This document shows positions 21,071-33,900 of a DNA stretch of 64,000 bases, one piece after another. Every line of letters starts with the position of its first letter. Position 1 is the first letter of the stretch. Origin of the DNA: Larus michahellis (taxonomy: Eukaryota > Chordata > Aves > Charadriiformes > Laridae). Location of the stretch: positions 45,849,418 through 45,913,417 of the forward strand of contig NC_133901.1 of NCBI RefSeq assembly GCF_964199755.1, given 5' to 3'. A program made the translations under genes and the position numbers. The notes beneath the pieces were generated by a model that worked only from the letters and a program-made list of their open reading frames with translations, had not been told where the DNA came from and did no database searches.

Positions 21071-24000
21071 GTTTGCTGTGCCCCGGCAAAATACGGTTTT
21101 GCTGTATTTCTGTGCTGAAATACTGTTTTGCCGTGCTTCTGTGATGAAATACAGGCCACGTTCCGAAATACACCGCGGGGGGGAGGAAACCGACGGCGCG
21201 GCTTTGGGCAGGCCGGCCCGTGAGGGGGCCGAACGCATCCGTGAAGGAAGTTCTGAGGGGGGGGGGGGGAAAAAAAACAAATTAAATACTTGAATTGGGT
21301 TGCAAAGTGAAACCAAGGCGGTGGCCCCGCATCCCTCAACAGGCACAAAATTGGAAGCGTGCGGTGCATCAGTAAAACTCGCTCTAGGACAGCTGTCGGT
21401 TATAGCGATAAGTAAGGTGCATTTACAGGTGATGGCTTCAGGTATTAACTAGTAGCGTTGTGTGAAAACAGACAAGTTCAGTCACTGTGTAGTCTTGATT
21501 TCTAAAAATGGACTTCAGCAAAAATAGGTCAGATTACTGGGGTGGGGGGATTAATGACAGTTTTGATATATCGGACAAGTTTATGAAGGTCATCCATTGA
21601 CTTTCACGTGTTGTAGTTTTTCTTCTATTTGCGCGGATTGGCTACACATAAGAACCACCACTGAAAAAGCAGCGGTCAAGGCAGGCCAAACTGCTTACAA
21701 AACAGCTTTTGGACTGTTTCAAGAACCGGAATGAGCTTTAAGCAGATTCCCTGGTTAAATCCACCATCTTGCCACACGCTCGGCACAGCCCAGTTTACAC
21801 GGTTAGAAACTGCAGCGTTGATACCAGAGGAAAGATAAGCCAGTGTGAGCTTTGTCCCAGCTCAGTGTTTGCCCTGCATCCCCGATGGACTCTGGCATGC
21901 ACAGCTCACTGGCTCCCCACTTCTCCTCCACAGCTTCTTAAAATAAAGGTAGACAGTGAAAAGCACTGCAGACAACTCGGTGACAGGAAGGATACCTGAA
22001 CACCGCATGTGTCTTTGGTGTTGGGCTTTGTGCTCAGTGATCTTCTGTGCCCCGTTCAAAAGAGGACAAAATCTGTCATTTTCTTTTTTAAGGACCAAAG
22101 GAAGAAAGACTGATCCCCTAGTTATAGATGAGTAGTTATTCTTCCTCCTCAGTCTAGTCATTGTTTGCATTCTTCAGGTCAGTTGCACCAGATTAACTTC
22201 TTCAGGACAGAGACAATGTATTTTTTGCTGCTACTGTGTGTAATAGGTAATGAGCTTACAACGTAAATGCCACTTAATGTGCAGATGCACTCTTGGTACA
22301 CAGGTGGCAACCTTAAACTTACCGCCTTGGTATCTTGTATGTCAAGGAAAAGAAGTTTCATAGGTTTGAATCTTCTCAAGTAAGCGTGCTTTAGAAGGCT
22401 AGTGGTCGTCTTGTTGAAAAATATGGGTCTTAGACAAGGTTAATTGAATGAAAGAATTTAAATACTATGTATAGATGAGCCCTAAACCATGCTCGACAGA
22501 CATCGGGGGGGTGGGGAGCGACAAGAAAGCTAATCTAAAGGTTATGTTAATAATAACTCTACCATGAACTAAGCTAACTAATTTTTTTATTTATTCTTTT
22601 TTTAAAGTGGGTAACGCTTTGGCCTTCAACTATACCTTATAATTATTTGGGAATATTTGGTACCTTCCTTAATTATTTAGTGAAAAACCACCACAAATGG
22701 GTATGCTATGGGTAAGTTATATTCGACTGTGTAATTATACTGCATCTCTCCTGTTGCCTCTCTCTGACTCTTCTGCTTAGTCTGTGTTAACAAGCTTTCC
22801 TGTAACCCAGTTGTTAATTACATTTAAAGGGCTCTCCTTTCAAGCTCATTACAACTAAGGGTGTGGGGTAATAAGTACACAGAAGACTAGACAGGCTATA
22901 ACCAGTATGAAAGCTTAAAAATTCAACTTAGAATTTGGCATCTGTGTTATTACAGTGAGAAAAGAAAAAAACCTAAGATATTACTTCTGGAGACACTTGT
23001 CAGTCCATATGTAAACTTAGATTTGTAACACTTCCTAAAAAGTGGTTCTTTTGTCAAATTGCTACTTAAGTAGCACAATTCTCTTTGGGAATCTTCTTTT
23101 TCCAGCTTCAGTTAAAGAACATTTTCTACCCTGCTACTAACTCACCCTGATCCTGTCCACATGAGAAATAACCTGCTGAAAAAACTGCATAGTGCTAAGT
23201 TTTGCTGGGTTACACAACATAGTTTTTGTTATTTTAACAAAAGAGCTGGAAAACACTTCCCTGTAACCAGATCTCTCACTTGCTGGCTGCCTGTAAAGAC
23301 AGAGAGACAGCAAGACTCATTTATTTTACAATGCATCAAGTAGAAGATAAGCCTTCATCTCTGCTCAGAGCATATTTTGCTTTAGCAAGGTATTGAATTG
23401 AAATTGATCCTAACTGAATACCCTGTGTAGCTTTTTTTATTTTTAAAAAACCTTCTACCTGAAAATTTGTAGACCAAGTTTGACTAATCAAGTAATATTA
23501 TATATTCTGAATCTGTACACACAATTGCTTTCGTAGAACTAAACTTATAAAAACTTCAGTAACTCATTAGGACGACTAAAAATACTTGTGTGAGTAAAAG
23601 GGTAGATTCTGGACACTTAACTAGGATTAATTCGTACTGCTTTCACAAAGCATTTGGCTTTTTTGGCTTAATCTAAGTGCTGAAAGTTTTGGAAATGTGC
23701 AGTGGGTACTTGAGATGGCAGGTCCAGGTATACTGCATGAGTTACAGTTCCTCTATCTTTTTCAGTGGACTTTAGTTTCTTTTAAGACTACGCATGTTTG
23801 GTTTTGGTGTGGTTTTTTTTTCTTCTCCCTTTTTTTCCCCTAAGATAGGAAGCAAGCCTCACTTCCTATGTTAAAGTGATATGTTACTTCTGTGCTTCTA
23901 GTTTTAGATTCTCTACACAATGCATCTCTGATACAAGTGTCTTCTGCCTAATTTTCAACAAAATAAAACATGTTTTCTTTTTATTAGGTTCTGGGTATCC

Positions 24001-26470
24001 TGGTTGATTCACGTAGTAGAAGCCTTCTACGGTGTTAAGTTATGCCAGTAAGTTGTTCCCTCCCCTCACCCCAACATAGATTATCTGAAAAGGATTTGTG
24101 ATCCAAATGGCATAAGCTACAGACTGATTTGGGTGGTTCTCAGTGGCAATATTAGTTCAGAGGACACATAAAATTCTTGCTGCAGTGATAGTTTGCTACC
24201 CTCCACAAGAGGTTACTGCAAATTCTGCTAGTGGTTACTGTTGTACAGGGTGGCAAAAGCAAGGGGTGGCAACTTGCAGAACTGGGAGCAGCAAGGTTTG
24301 CCAGAGCTTGTCCGTCTGTCTGTCTCTGAACTCGCTCTTCACTGGGTAACATTGCACTTCAGGAAGCAGAGGGAACAATAGATAGTGTAGAAGTAATCTG
24401 ATAACTTCAGGTGTTAGAACTTCATCAGATCTTACCTCATTGCAACTTTAAGATTGCTAATTACCTGCTTAAGTGATTGTATCTATATTGTGAGAACACA
24501 ATTGGATACTTCCATTTGGGGCTATTTAAGACGTACTTGTATCTGCAGGTTTGTGGGATAAAATACTTTGACTAATCAGACTATAAAAGTAAAGCCAGCT
24601 TAGTTCTATGTTAGGATAACAAATTATTTGGAAAGGTATTTTGTCCAAACATATAGTCCATCTATTAATTTGAATTTCGTTTGTAATAATTCAGAATAAT
24701 GTCGCTATTGGTTCTCATGCTCTACAGAGATAATGGCCAGTCTGTTTGCCATTGTAAAAATGATGGTTTTCCACTTTCATTTAGTTCAGTTCACAGCCGT
24801 GTCACAGGCCTCTCAGATAACACCCCGTGGAGGCAAAGGGATTTTGTTCCATGGAAAGCTATTCAAGGTCGTTCTCAAGATAATAGAATATGGATGAACG
24901 TTTTCTGCCTTCAGAATGGGACTCAGTAACAAATTTCTTACCAGGCTGCAGTTTTAAATTATGTAACTTTGAAGTTAAAACTGATCTGATTCTGTAGATA
25001 GAGAAGTACACAGGCTTAAGGTGATTTTTAAGTACGGGGGAACTTGATTACCAGTGAATGTACCAAATGAGTGTATTATAATGAAGTTAAGTAATGACGT
25101 TTTACACAGTAGTGTTAAAACCCCTAAGAAAGAGAGCATAGATTGCCTGCCCATCATAACTTCAGGCATACTTCAGTAAACCGCTACTTTGCTATGAGCA
25201 CCAAACACCATATACTTTTTAGTGATGAAAATGATGTCTACTTACTATCACAAAGGAGGCATGAGGAAGAACTAGCGAGGAAGCAGATACAAATTTGTTC
25301 ATCAGTGGTAGTACTGTCATTGGCTGTTGGCCTGTATTTCTGCGCATGGTCTCCTCAAGGAAGCTTGCTTTATATAAGCAGGTAAATTTCTTAAGCTCTA
25401 GTTTGCCAGTTTCTGCACTCATTTGGAAACACTGCAGCTGGGATTACAAAAAGAAGTTTTTCACAGCTGGTCAGTCAATTTAAGAATAAACATTAAGAAA
25501 TGTTGTGTTAATCAGCACTTGCTACACAATCATTTTGTACGTGTAGATGATACAGAACAATTAACAGCTGAACTGTTCTAGCAAAGGTCAATAGGGGGAG
25601 CTCCCTCGTAAACTAATGAGTTGGAGCACAGTTAGGCTTGACATAGTTGTGAACTGGAAATGTGAAATCACTTGGGTTTGCTACAATGCTTGTACTTGTT
25701 CTTTTCTCTGAAAATTAAGTAGTACCTAACAACAATGAAGTGGAGAAAAAAAAAAGATAGTTTCTGTAATATACAGGAAAAAATCACATATGCTATGTTA
25801 AAACTTAACTGACACAGGAAGGTCTGTGCTTTGTAGTCAGGTGTCTTCAGCCCCTGATACAAATTCAGGTAGCAGTGCTCCTGCCCCCTTCATTGCACAG
25901 TAATCATCAGGCCTCATTGCCCTGCTAGCATATAGTCTACCTTCAGTGACTGTAGTCAACAAGAAGTTACATACAGGATTGCATATTAAGATTAGTATTA
26001 AGCTACTCTGATTTCTTGGTTCTTTGTACCTGAACTTCTAGGATAAGTAATTTCAAATAACATAGGCTGAGATTGCAATTTATATATTATTGAGGAAATT
26101 GCATGCATGAAATCTCTGAAAGAACCTTTGTCCCGTAGAGAGCTTAAAGTCACAAGAATACGTATGTTTAGTTAGTACAGAAAATGAGTCTCAGAGGATT
26201 GAAATTAATGATGCTGAGATCAAATGTTCTAATCAAGTCTGATATATTAAGAATGAGTAGAAATATCTAACCTTACTTTGTAAGTATCATAGTATAGTCT
26301 GCAAGACCATACGATTTTTGACACATTTTATGCTTTTTTAATGTTACAGATCTAAAGGAATCACTGACCCGGCAGTTCAGTTTCATTGGTTCATTCAGAC
26401 ACTTTTATTTGGGTATGCTTCCTTTGGTCTTCTGGTGTCTTACAAACCTTCAGCCAAGAAGCAGTACTAG
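20857..26470 (+). CDS. TMEM254: TMEM254, small three-helix membrane protein
   Basis: Four exons: 20857-20964, 22608-22711, 23988-24047 and 26350-26470. All have GT-AG borders and compatible phases, giving 130 aa; the human protein is 123 aa. Conserved stretches include IPYNYLG-FGTFLNYLV-NHH, CYGFWVSWLIHVVEAFYG and KGITDPAVQFHWFIQTLLFG, which match human TMEM254 segments such as IPYQNLGPLGPF and KGITSGRAQLLWFLQTFFFG as I recall them. Predicted helices lie at about residues 22-42, 66-88 and 103-124, with a basic C-terminal tail SAKKQY. No signal peptide is seen. The function of the family (DUF4499) is not established. It is intact, with no missing segment. In mouse the orthologue sits beside Duxbl and Plac9. 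Confidence 0.96.
20965..22607 (+). other. TMEM254 intron 1
   Basis: CpG-rich at its start, with a G-run at about 21258-21269. No other feature seen. Confidence 0.8.
22608..22711 (+). CDS. TMEM254: TMEM254 exon 2
   Basis: The acceptor tttttttaaag|TGGGTA leads into WVTLWPSTIPYNYLG and on to KNHHKWVCY. Donor TATGG|gtaagt, phase 2. Confidence 0.95.
22712..26349 (+). other. TMEM254 introns 2 and 3
   Basis: Ordinary A/T-rich intron flanking exon 3 at 23988-24047. No repeat, RNA or other gene recognised. Confidence 0.7.
23988..24047 (+). CDS. TMEM254: TMEM254 exon 3
   Basis: Acceptor ttattag|GTTCTGG. Encodes FWVSWLIHVVEAFYGVKLC (helix 2). Donor CCA|gtaagt. Confidence 0.95.
26350..26470 (+). CDS. 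TMEM254: TMEM254 exon 4
   Basis: Acceptor atgttacag|ATCTAAAGG. Encodes SKGITDPAVQFHWFIQ, helix 3 and the C-terminus KPSAKKQY, then TAG. Confidence 0.95.
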
Positions 26471-27915
26471 AAGACAGTGAAAGAAGCCACTTCTCACATT
26501 CTTCACCCTCATTTTTCAGAAAATATCCTCGCTTACATGTCCGGGTGCTATAATTAGCTAAATTACATTCCTGCTACATGATGCAGTGCCCTTCTACCCA
26601 AGTAACTCTCCTTTTACTAAACAAGACAATTATAACTCACGGGGCTCTGTGGATAGTTCAGTAGAAATTCAGCTCGTCAGTCTTGGCACTGCCAAAGTGT
26701 CATCCCATTTATTATGCCAGAAGCCAGTTTTTGGCACGGACCGTATAGTCTGATTGTCATTGAAAAGTCCCTGACAGCTGGTGGTCGTGGTTGATAGGTT
26801 ACCTTTACATGGGGAGGAATTTTCTGCTGCAACAGGGAGAGTTACTTACAGCCACAAGGCAACTTGCACCTGTTCGGTGATAGGACTTAAGTTTACCTAT
26901 ATTTTCTCTACAGGTCAGGCTTGTTGTTGTTGTTAGAGCCTGGTCTTTGTACTTTCTTTTGTCAGCTTATTTTCTTCCACAAAGGACAGACCACTTTATT
27001 GCTGCAGGCACATTAAAAAGACCAAGTCTCAGTTCAGGTTGAGGTACAGTGATGAGCTTAGATACGTGAAGCGCTTGAACTTCGTTAAATACGTGTGCCT
27101 TAAATTTCATGCAGCGTGACCTCATCTTTTGAATGAAGATTTTAATCTTTGAGTTAGTACAGCATAAAGTAGTAATCCTATAGCTTTGAGGGCAGCTTTT
27201 CTGAAAGTAATTTATAATCCAAGAAAATCCAAGAAAAAGGAAAAAAATCAATTAGCATTCCAAAATCTAGCTGAAAAATTTATATTTGTGAATGAAATTA
27301 GATGTAGTGATTAAACATACATCAGATGTCCTGAAGTCTATGTTTGAGAGACCATCTTAAGCACCCCTCAGGGTACTTCCTATACTATGTGTAGTGAGCC
27401 TTTTATCATATTGTCTTTTACTTTTGATTATTTGAACAAGAATTTAGTCTTTCTTGTTTTAGCACTTTTAAAAGTAATACCTATTTAAAATACTAGCTAT
27501 AGCATGGGGGCAGGTTTTACCATGCCGCCTTTGGTGCTACTGTTCTGGAAGAAAGGACAAGAAAAGGTTGCTCTTCCTCTAACGAAGACCTCCACGAGGC
27601 AGGAACAAATAAGCTTATACCTTGTGCAGTACCTACAGACTGTAACACTTCTGATGGAGAAGTCTTATTCAAGCCTGGGTACATAAAGTTTTTGCTTTTC
27701 AGTTGGTACGGAAAGCATGAAGAACTGAAGGGTTTGAAACAGTGGTTTTATTTTTATTTCTTTTTTAAATGACAAACTGATAACATTTTGTGGAGAAGCA
27801 GAAACTCATTTAATGGTGAGAAATCCAGCAGAAGTGTCAAGAGCCTGAGCTATGTTTTACTGTGTAACCTTTTATCTTAGTCTGTGACCCTGTAATAAAG
27901 ATATAAAAAAAGTGA
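26471..27915 (+). other. TMEM254: TMEM254 3' untranslated region
   Basis: From the TAG to just past AATAAA at 27894-27899, which is followed by an A-rich then GT-rich stretch. A shorter 3' UTR cannot be excluded. Confidence 0.65.
27894..27899 (+). terminator. TMEM254: TMEM254 polyadenylation signal
   Basis: AATAAA in ccctgtaataaagatat, followed by gtgaaaaagttggtttg, a GT-rich downstream element. Confidence 0.65.
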
Positions 27916-30900
27916 AAAAGTTGGTTTGCTTTTTAATTTATCCTAAAAGTAAATGTCTGTACAAAATATACAGACATCATCTTTACACCGCTATCAGTAT
28001 TCACACTTGGCACATATAGGATCAGCTGGCTGTATAAGTTCCAGAGCAAGTCCCACAGACATCTAGAATTTCTAATGGGACAAGGTATAGATGTGACTTG
28101 TCTCAAAAAAAAAAAAAATTTCTCCATGGCACTAATCACATATGGGTGTAATACCTTGCGTTTCAAGATGAATTCTAATGGAATGCTTAGTAAGCATTAA
28201 CTTAAGAATGTGAAGGGATAGAAGGAATAACTTTGGCTCAACATTTTCCTGATAATGTTCTGTACAGAGGAGAAGGTGCGACAGTAACACCAAGGCTAGT
28301 TAAGCACTTTGGAGAGGTGGTAAAAGACCTCTGAATATGCATTTTTTCTGGTTCTCATTTCCCACTATTCGCTTTCCGTCAGTGAAGCTGTGAAAAAGGT
28401 CAGAACCACTACGCTACCTTCCTTTCCTGCAACCAAGCACAGGTGGTGCTCACCGTCGCAGCCCTTCAGCAAGGGCTCTGCAGTAGCTATAGGTAAATCA
28501 CAGCTCTGGGAAGTTGACAGCTTGCTCTTAGACTCAACTTAATTGGAAGGGCTTCCCTTCAGAGAGGCGATGGTAAGAGCTTCCTCAATGCAGCCCAAGG
28601 AAGCTATAAATAGAAAAAAAAAAAGTAGAACTGGCAGTAGTTCGGTTTTTCCACCTATATATATATTCATATTTTTAAATTTTTTTTAACAAGTATTTTC
28701 TCTCAGCCGCTGTCCCAGAGCTGCAAGAGGCACTGCTGCCTGTCTTTTAATGTTTTTGAAGCCCATGCAATCCCAAACTCAAAATCCAAGAAGTGTGGGA
28801 TAAGCAATGCTGACCAGCTTTTAGTACAAAATAGCCTTGAGGAAAAGAAACAAACCCGCAGAATGCCAAGATTCAAAATAATTTTGAGATAATGTTTCTG
28901 AATATTTGTTCATAGCGTCCCTAACATTGCATGCAGCAAGATAAACACACCTTAAGCTTGAATCCAAGGCAGCAGCTCAGTAAGCCCATGAAGAGACATA
29001 AATTCATGGCTGGTAACAGGCTCTTTGGAAAAAGCACTGGTTACACCAGGCATAAGCATTTCTCCAGGCTATCCTAATAGCGACAATAAAGGATTACTCT
29101 TAATCACGTAGAGCAATTCTTTCCGCTGCAATCAAAGTACCCCTTCCACAACATAAAGGGAAGGCGACAGAGCTGAACCCTTAAGTTCCTGAGTGTCCAA
29201 CCATCACACCAACACCCAACCCGCCCCGCCTGCCGAAAGAGGACACTTGCAAATGTTAATATTTCACTGTTTAAAACGTTACTTCCCACCAAAAGGAAGG
29301 TCAAACGAAATCTAGAGAAGGGCTTTTGCTATTAAACTCCGCTAAGTAAGAAGGTAAATCACGAAGAAAGCTGAGAAAGGTTTTCAGGTTGATATTTCTG
29401 CCAACCAGGCTGCTGACAGTACTGAAGAGAAACAAGTGCTGTTTAACCATCCATTTCAAATTGAAACCATAAGAAAAAACCCACCCTTGCTACGAAAGCC
29501 TATGTGCAAAACGAGGTATGCTTTATGCTAATAATGTAAAATAGAGGCTGAAAAAATTTTAAACAAAGGTGCCTGCTTTTTCTCAGCGTGTACCAAAATA
29601 AGGCATTATGTATTTGACCTGCATTGGTGATCAAAAGGAATCACTTCATACAAGTTGCAAATAATCACATCGCTTAAAACAGTGCTTTTGTGCTGTGATT
29701 ACTTGGTAAATTTTTTGCAGGAGAAAACACATGGAAACTACGCTGATCTATTTCACCTTTAAATCATAATATATGGAAATAAGAGTAATATACCTAAAGT
29801 TGAATCATCTCCAGATCAGGGTGTTTGGCAAATCACTGCTCAAGTGGAGCTGTGTTGACAAGAAGCTGTGTTAGGAAATGCAGCATTAGCTTAGAAGTTT
29901 TGCTGAGCGCAAAGAGAAGCAATGAGACGTCTCCCATCTGTTTCCAAGGACTATTTCTAAAGCCTTAAGGGCAGTCGCTCATTTTTGCAAGGGAGTTATG
30001 AAAAAACCCTCTCAGAATCACAAGATATTGTCTTGCTTTGCCTTTCTTCCATTCTGACCTAGATCTTTCTAAATGCAGCATCAGGAGTCAACTGGGCCAG
30101 GCTTTGGAAATAAATACCCAAGCGCTGGTTCATTAACAACGTTTAATTTGTCCTGGGGCTGGGCAGCTGCTCCCCTGAATGGCAACAGGGCCCAGCTGAC
30201 GCCGGGGGAATGGCCTCATTGGCCGTTGGGGTAGAGTCTGAAGACCTTGCTTATAGAGGTCAAACTTACCGCAAAGTCCTACAGTCTGCTGCTTGTGGGC
30301 ACCCTGGCACGATCTCTGGGGTGGGGTGGCAGAAATCACAGACCTTCTACAGAAATAGAGTAGGTTTTAGAGGACCATGTTATGGAAAGCAAGTGTTACC
30401 TCACTGAGTTGAAGGCTTCCAGGCAAACAACTGTTGCAAAGAAAAAAGTAACTAATGCAGTAATGTTTCCAGGAATGAGAGAATCTGAATTATATGTTCC
30501 TTCTGTATTTATACCTCATGTTTGAATAAAGAGAGGAAAACAACAATTCACATTTTGTAATTACATTGCTGTTGTATAGGAGCCCTGGTTAATGAGGCTG
30601 TCAGTCCCACTTCACTATTTACGAGGCTACGCAGTTTGAAAAAATCCTTTACTTGTTTGCTTGTTAATTACAAACCTGTACACTTTTATTGCCCTACCCC
30701 CCAGCAGGTGATCTCCAAATACAAAGTAAAGAGACATTTATAGAGGTTTTTTTTAATGACTCGACTCATTTGAGGACTTAATTAAAACTTTTGGCATATG
30801 GCCAACAGCCTATACACTCAGTTTATCTTGCCAGCAACACGTTTATTTGGACTGGTGCCTGTATGCAAAGCCTGCGTGAACGGCTCAAGAAGTTGCCGTG

Positions 30901-33900
30901 GTTTGTGGAAAGCACAAGAAACAAAAACTCCCTCAATGTTTCCTTCACTTTCACTCTTCAGAGGACACACAAGTAGTGCAATCCATGTACCGTACTAGAC
31001 CTTACCCAGGCCCTGCCGCTCCAAGCAGAGCTACAGCACGTGTGTGATTGGGAAGGGGAGAGAGGTACGAAGAACACCACCGTATCACGTACCAGCATTC
31101 TTCGAGACCGTTCTCTCAAAGAAAAGCCTCTTTGGTGCCCCTTGAGGGAACAGACAGGGAGACCAATTTACCGAGTCTAGAAACCACACAAGTTAAAGTG
31201 TCCTTCTAAAGACACTCCAGACTCCTTATCAAAAGAAAAACCACATGCAAATGACACCCTTCTCCACAAATTTCAGAAGCACAAAAGATTTAAAAGTTCA
31301 TAGATGCATAAATAAATAAATAAAGACAAGTAAGAGTACCTGCATTTAGATCTTTCAGGCAACAGCAGAGCTGAGCCCCCTCACCAACCTTCCCCTCAGG
31401 GCAGGGCGAGCCCCTCATATCCTCTCTGTGGATGCACTCAGGTGTGGCTGATCTGGCTCTGTCCCTTAAGGACGCTTCCTTTCTTCCTTGGAAGTCTCTG
31501 AGGACTCTTCCTTTCTTCAGAGAAATAAGCTATATGGGTTCAGGGTCGCTGTTGTTGTGTACGAATGTTATCGTATTACTTCCAAGCATTCACGTTTTAT
31601 TACAGTGTTTTCCAAGCACAGCCACCAATTTGCGCAGCAGCTTTATATAAAATAAATAAATAACGTGCTTTTGAACAATGGGAAATTCATCAGCTCAGGA
31701 GGGCACGGCATTCAGCGGGATTCCCCCTCCATTGGGATATAGCAAAAAGTTGGGAGTACATGGAAGCAAAGGTCTGTAATAGACAGAAACTCTGCAAACT
31801 TCAACATCCTACAAATGGCAGACTACTCACAATTAAACAAACAGCAAAGAAGGTGTCAGCAGTACCAAAGCCATCAAATAAATGACTGACAGGAATTATT
31901 GTCCAACCCCGGAGTCTTGCCGGTTCCTTTTCCCATCACTAAAGCACACGTGTAGGTCTGGATCTAGCAAAACTTTGATACAGCATGTCAAACACACTTA
32001 CTGCATTTTGGGCTGGGAAGAAGGAACACACGTTTCTAAATCTTCCCAAAGAAGTAGGCTTAATGGTGAGGTGCTACTTGTAAGGACACGCCACCTGCAC
32101 GGGGAGATGAACTTCTGATGCTAGGTAAACACATACTGGCAGAGCTTTAGATGTTAATCCACAGCTAACGGGACCTGGCTGAAGAAATTCAGGCATCAAT
32201 GTGGGAAGTGGTTTTGTTTCAATTAAAGATATGCCTTGTTTGCATCAGTCCTTGGAAAAAGTTGTGCCGTGTCCCTGACAAACCTTGGGTTCATAGGGCT
32301 GCTCCCGAAGCTGAGTAGCTTAGCTCTGGTGGAAATGTGTGGGACAAGGCATCCTCTTCCACTGGAGACATGAATATGGATTTTAGCTGGTGGAGTCTGC
32401 TGCACCCTGAAATTTAAGGACTGGTTTACCCAATTTCACAATATTTCTGGTGTGCACCTCTGAGATGCGATTCACCAGATAACACAAACTTAATAGACCC
32501 ACACAAGCCCAGCCCAGGATACCTCTGCACCCAGACTCTACACACTGCCCAGGAACGCAGCCAGGTACAGGCAAGGTGGTATTCCCACCTGGCCCAGCAC
32601 GGGAAACTCTCTTTCCAAGCCAGAAAGGAGAGACACTTACCCGGCCGCGCTGGCCAGCAGTCTGCAGTCTGGCAGGCTCCCGTCCCACTCCGCAGGGCAG
32701 AGCAGCAGTCCTGCCCCGCTGGGCTCACCTCCCCGGCAGCCCGGATGACATGGATTTCGTGTCGACATCAACGACAGAGAAAGAAAAAAAAACAAACTCT
32801 GAATTTATAATGCAAGGCTGCTAACAGTACCATGTGAGAGAATGACAAATTTTTCATTGCTGAGGCGGCATAGCATAATTTTAATTATTTTTTGAATAAA
32901 TACAATGCTTAGATTTACATTTTGCTGATTTAAGAGTTTGTGAAATTTTTACATGATCATTAAAGTTATTTTTTTTCAAGGTACATAAGAACACTCTATA
33001 TAAAAATACATCTTTAAATGAAACATTTAAAAACACATTATTAGATCTTTGAAATGCCATAGTCCTATTATATTTTGTAATGCAAAAAGGTTAGCAGCAC
33101 AGAGTTTTCAGTATTCTTTACAATTGCATACATTCATTTAAATGTTTAATTTTGATTTTTCTTTTCCTTTCAAAGTATTTCATCCTGTCTTTAAAGCCAG
33201 TGGACTTGCATAAAAGCCATATAGAATGGAAGTCAACTCTGGTATCATTATATTCATATGTAAAGTGTTCACCACCGAAGAGTGATTTACAATTTATGTT
33301 TATACTTAACAAAATAAAAATAGAATTAAACTGCATATATCATGTTTGACATTTTAAGTAACTTCTAGACATCGCTTTCCTTTTTTTTTTCCTTAAAACA
33401 CATTTTCAAAAATCATAGAGTGTTTTTGAGTGCATTGAATTTTGGTTGCCCTGTCTGCTACCTCTCTTGCCCCAGTTTTGTGAAGACTTGCTAAACGCAG
33501 TTCCCACTGATTAGAAAAGAAGCTGTTAATGCTCTGAGCTTCTAAAAAAATAAAGTCCAGGGTAATGCAGGGTGATAACCCAAGGACTCAGACAGCAGAA
33601 GCTGTTGGCCACTACTGAGAACTTTGGTTATAAAGTCCCATTTTCTTCTGAGACATCCTCAAAATTTCGTGAGACTTTTGCCAAGAGAAATGAGAGGATA
33701 ATTAGACCCTTATTTATAGTGATTTTATGTCCCCAAATCTGCTCTTCATGATGTGATCCCTTGCATGTTTCAATGGAAGTAGCACGTACACAATATGTAG
33801 TCTGTCATCACATATTTCTGTACGGATTTCTTCAACTCTTCTGACCATGAAGAAAGGAGTTGTGTCTGACAGGCTGTGATTTACAGGATGCATTCTGGAG

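Noticed and set aside
20373-21369. Open frames of up to 306 codons on both strands
   Set aside because: They cover a CR1 tail, the CpG island and TMEM254 exon 1 in the wrong frames.
30133-30339. Minus-strand frame with a GCG|gtaagt donor and a CCCCAG acceptor
   Set aside because: Only about 45 nt between the sites, no recognisable peptide, and no adjoining exon.
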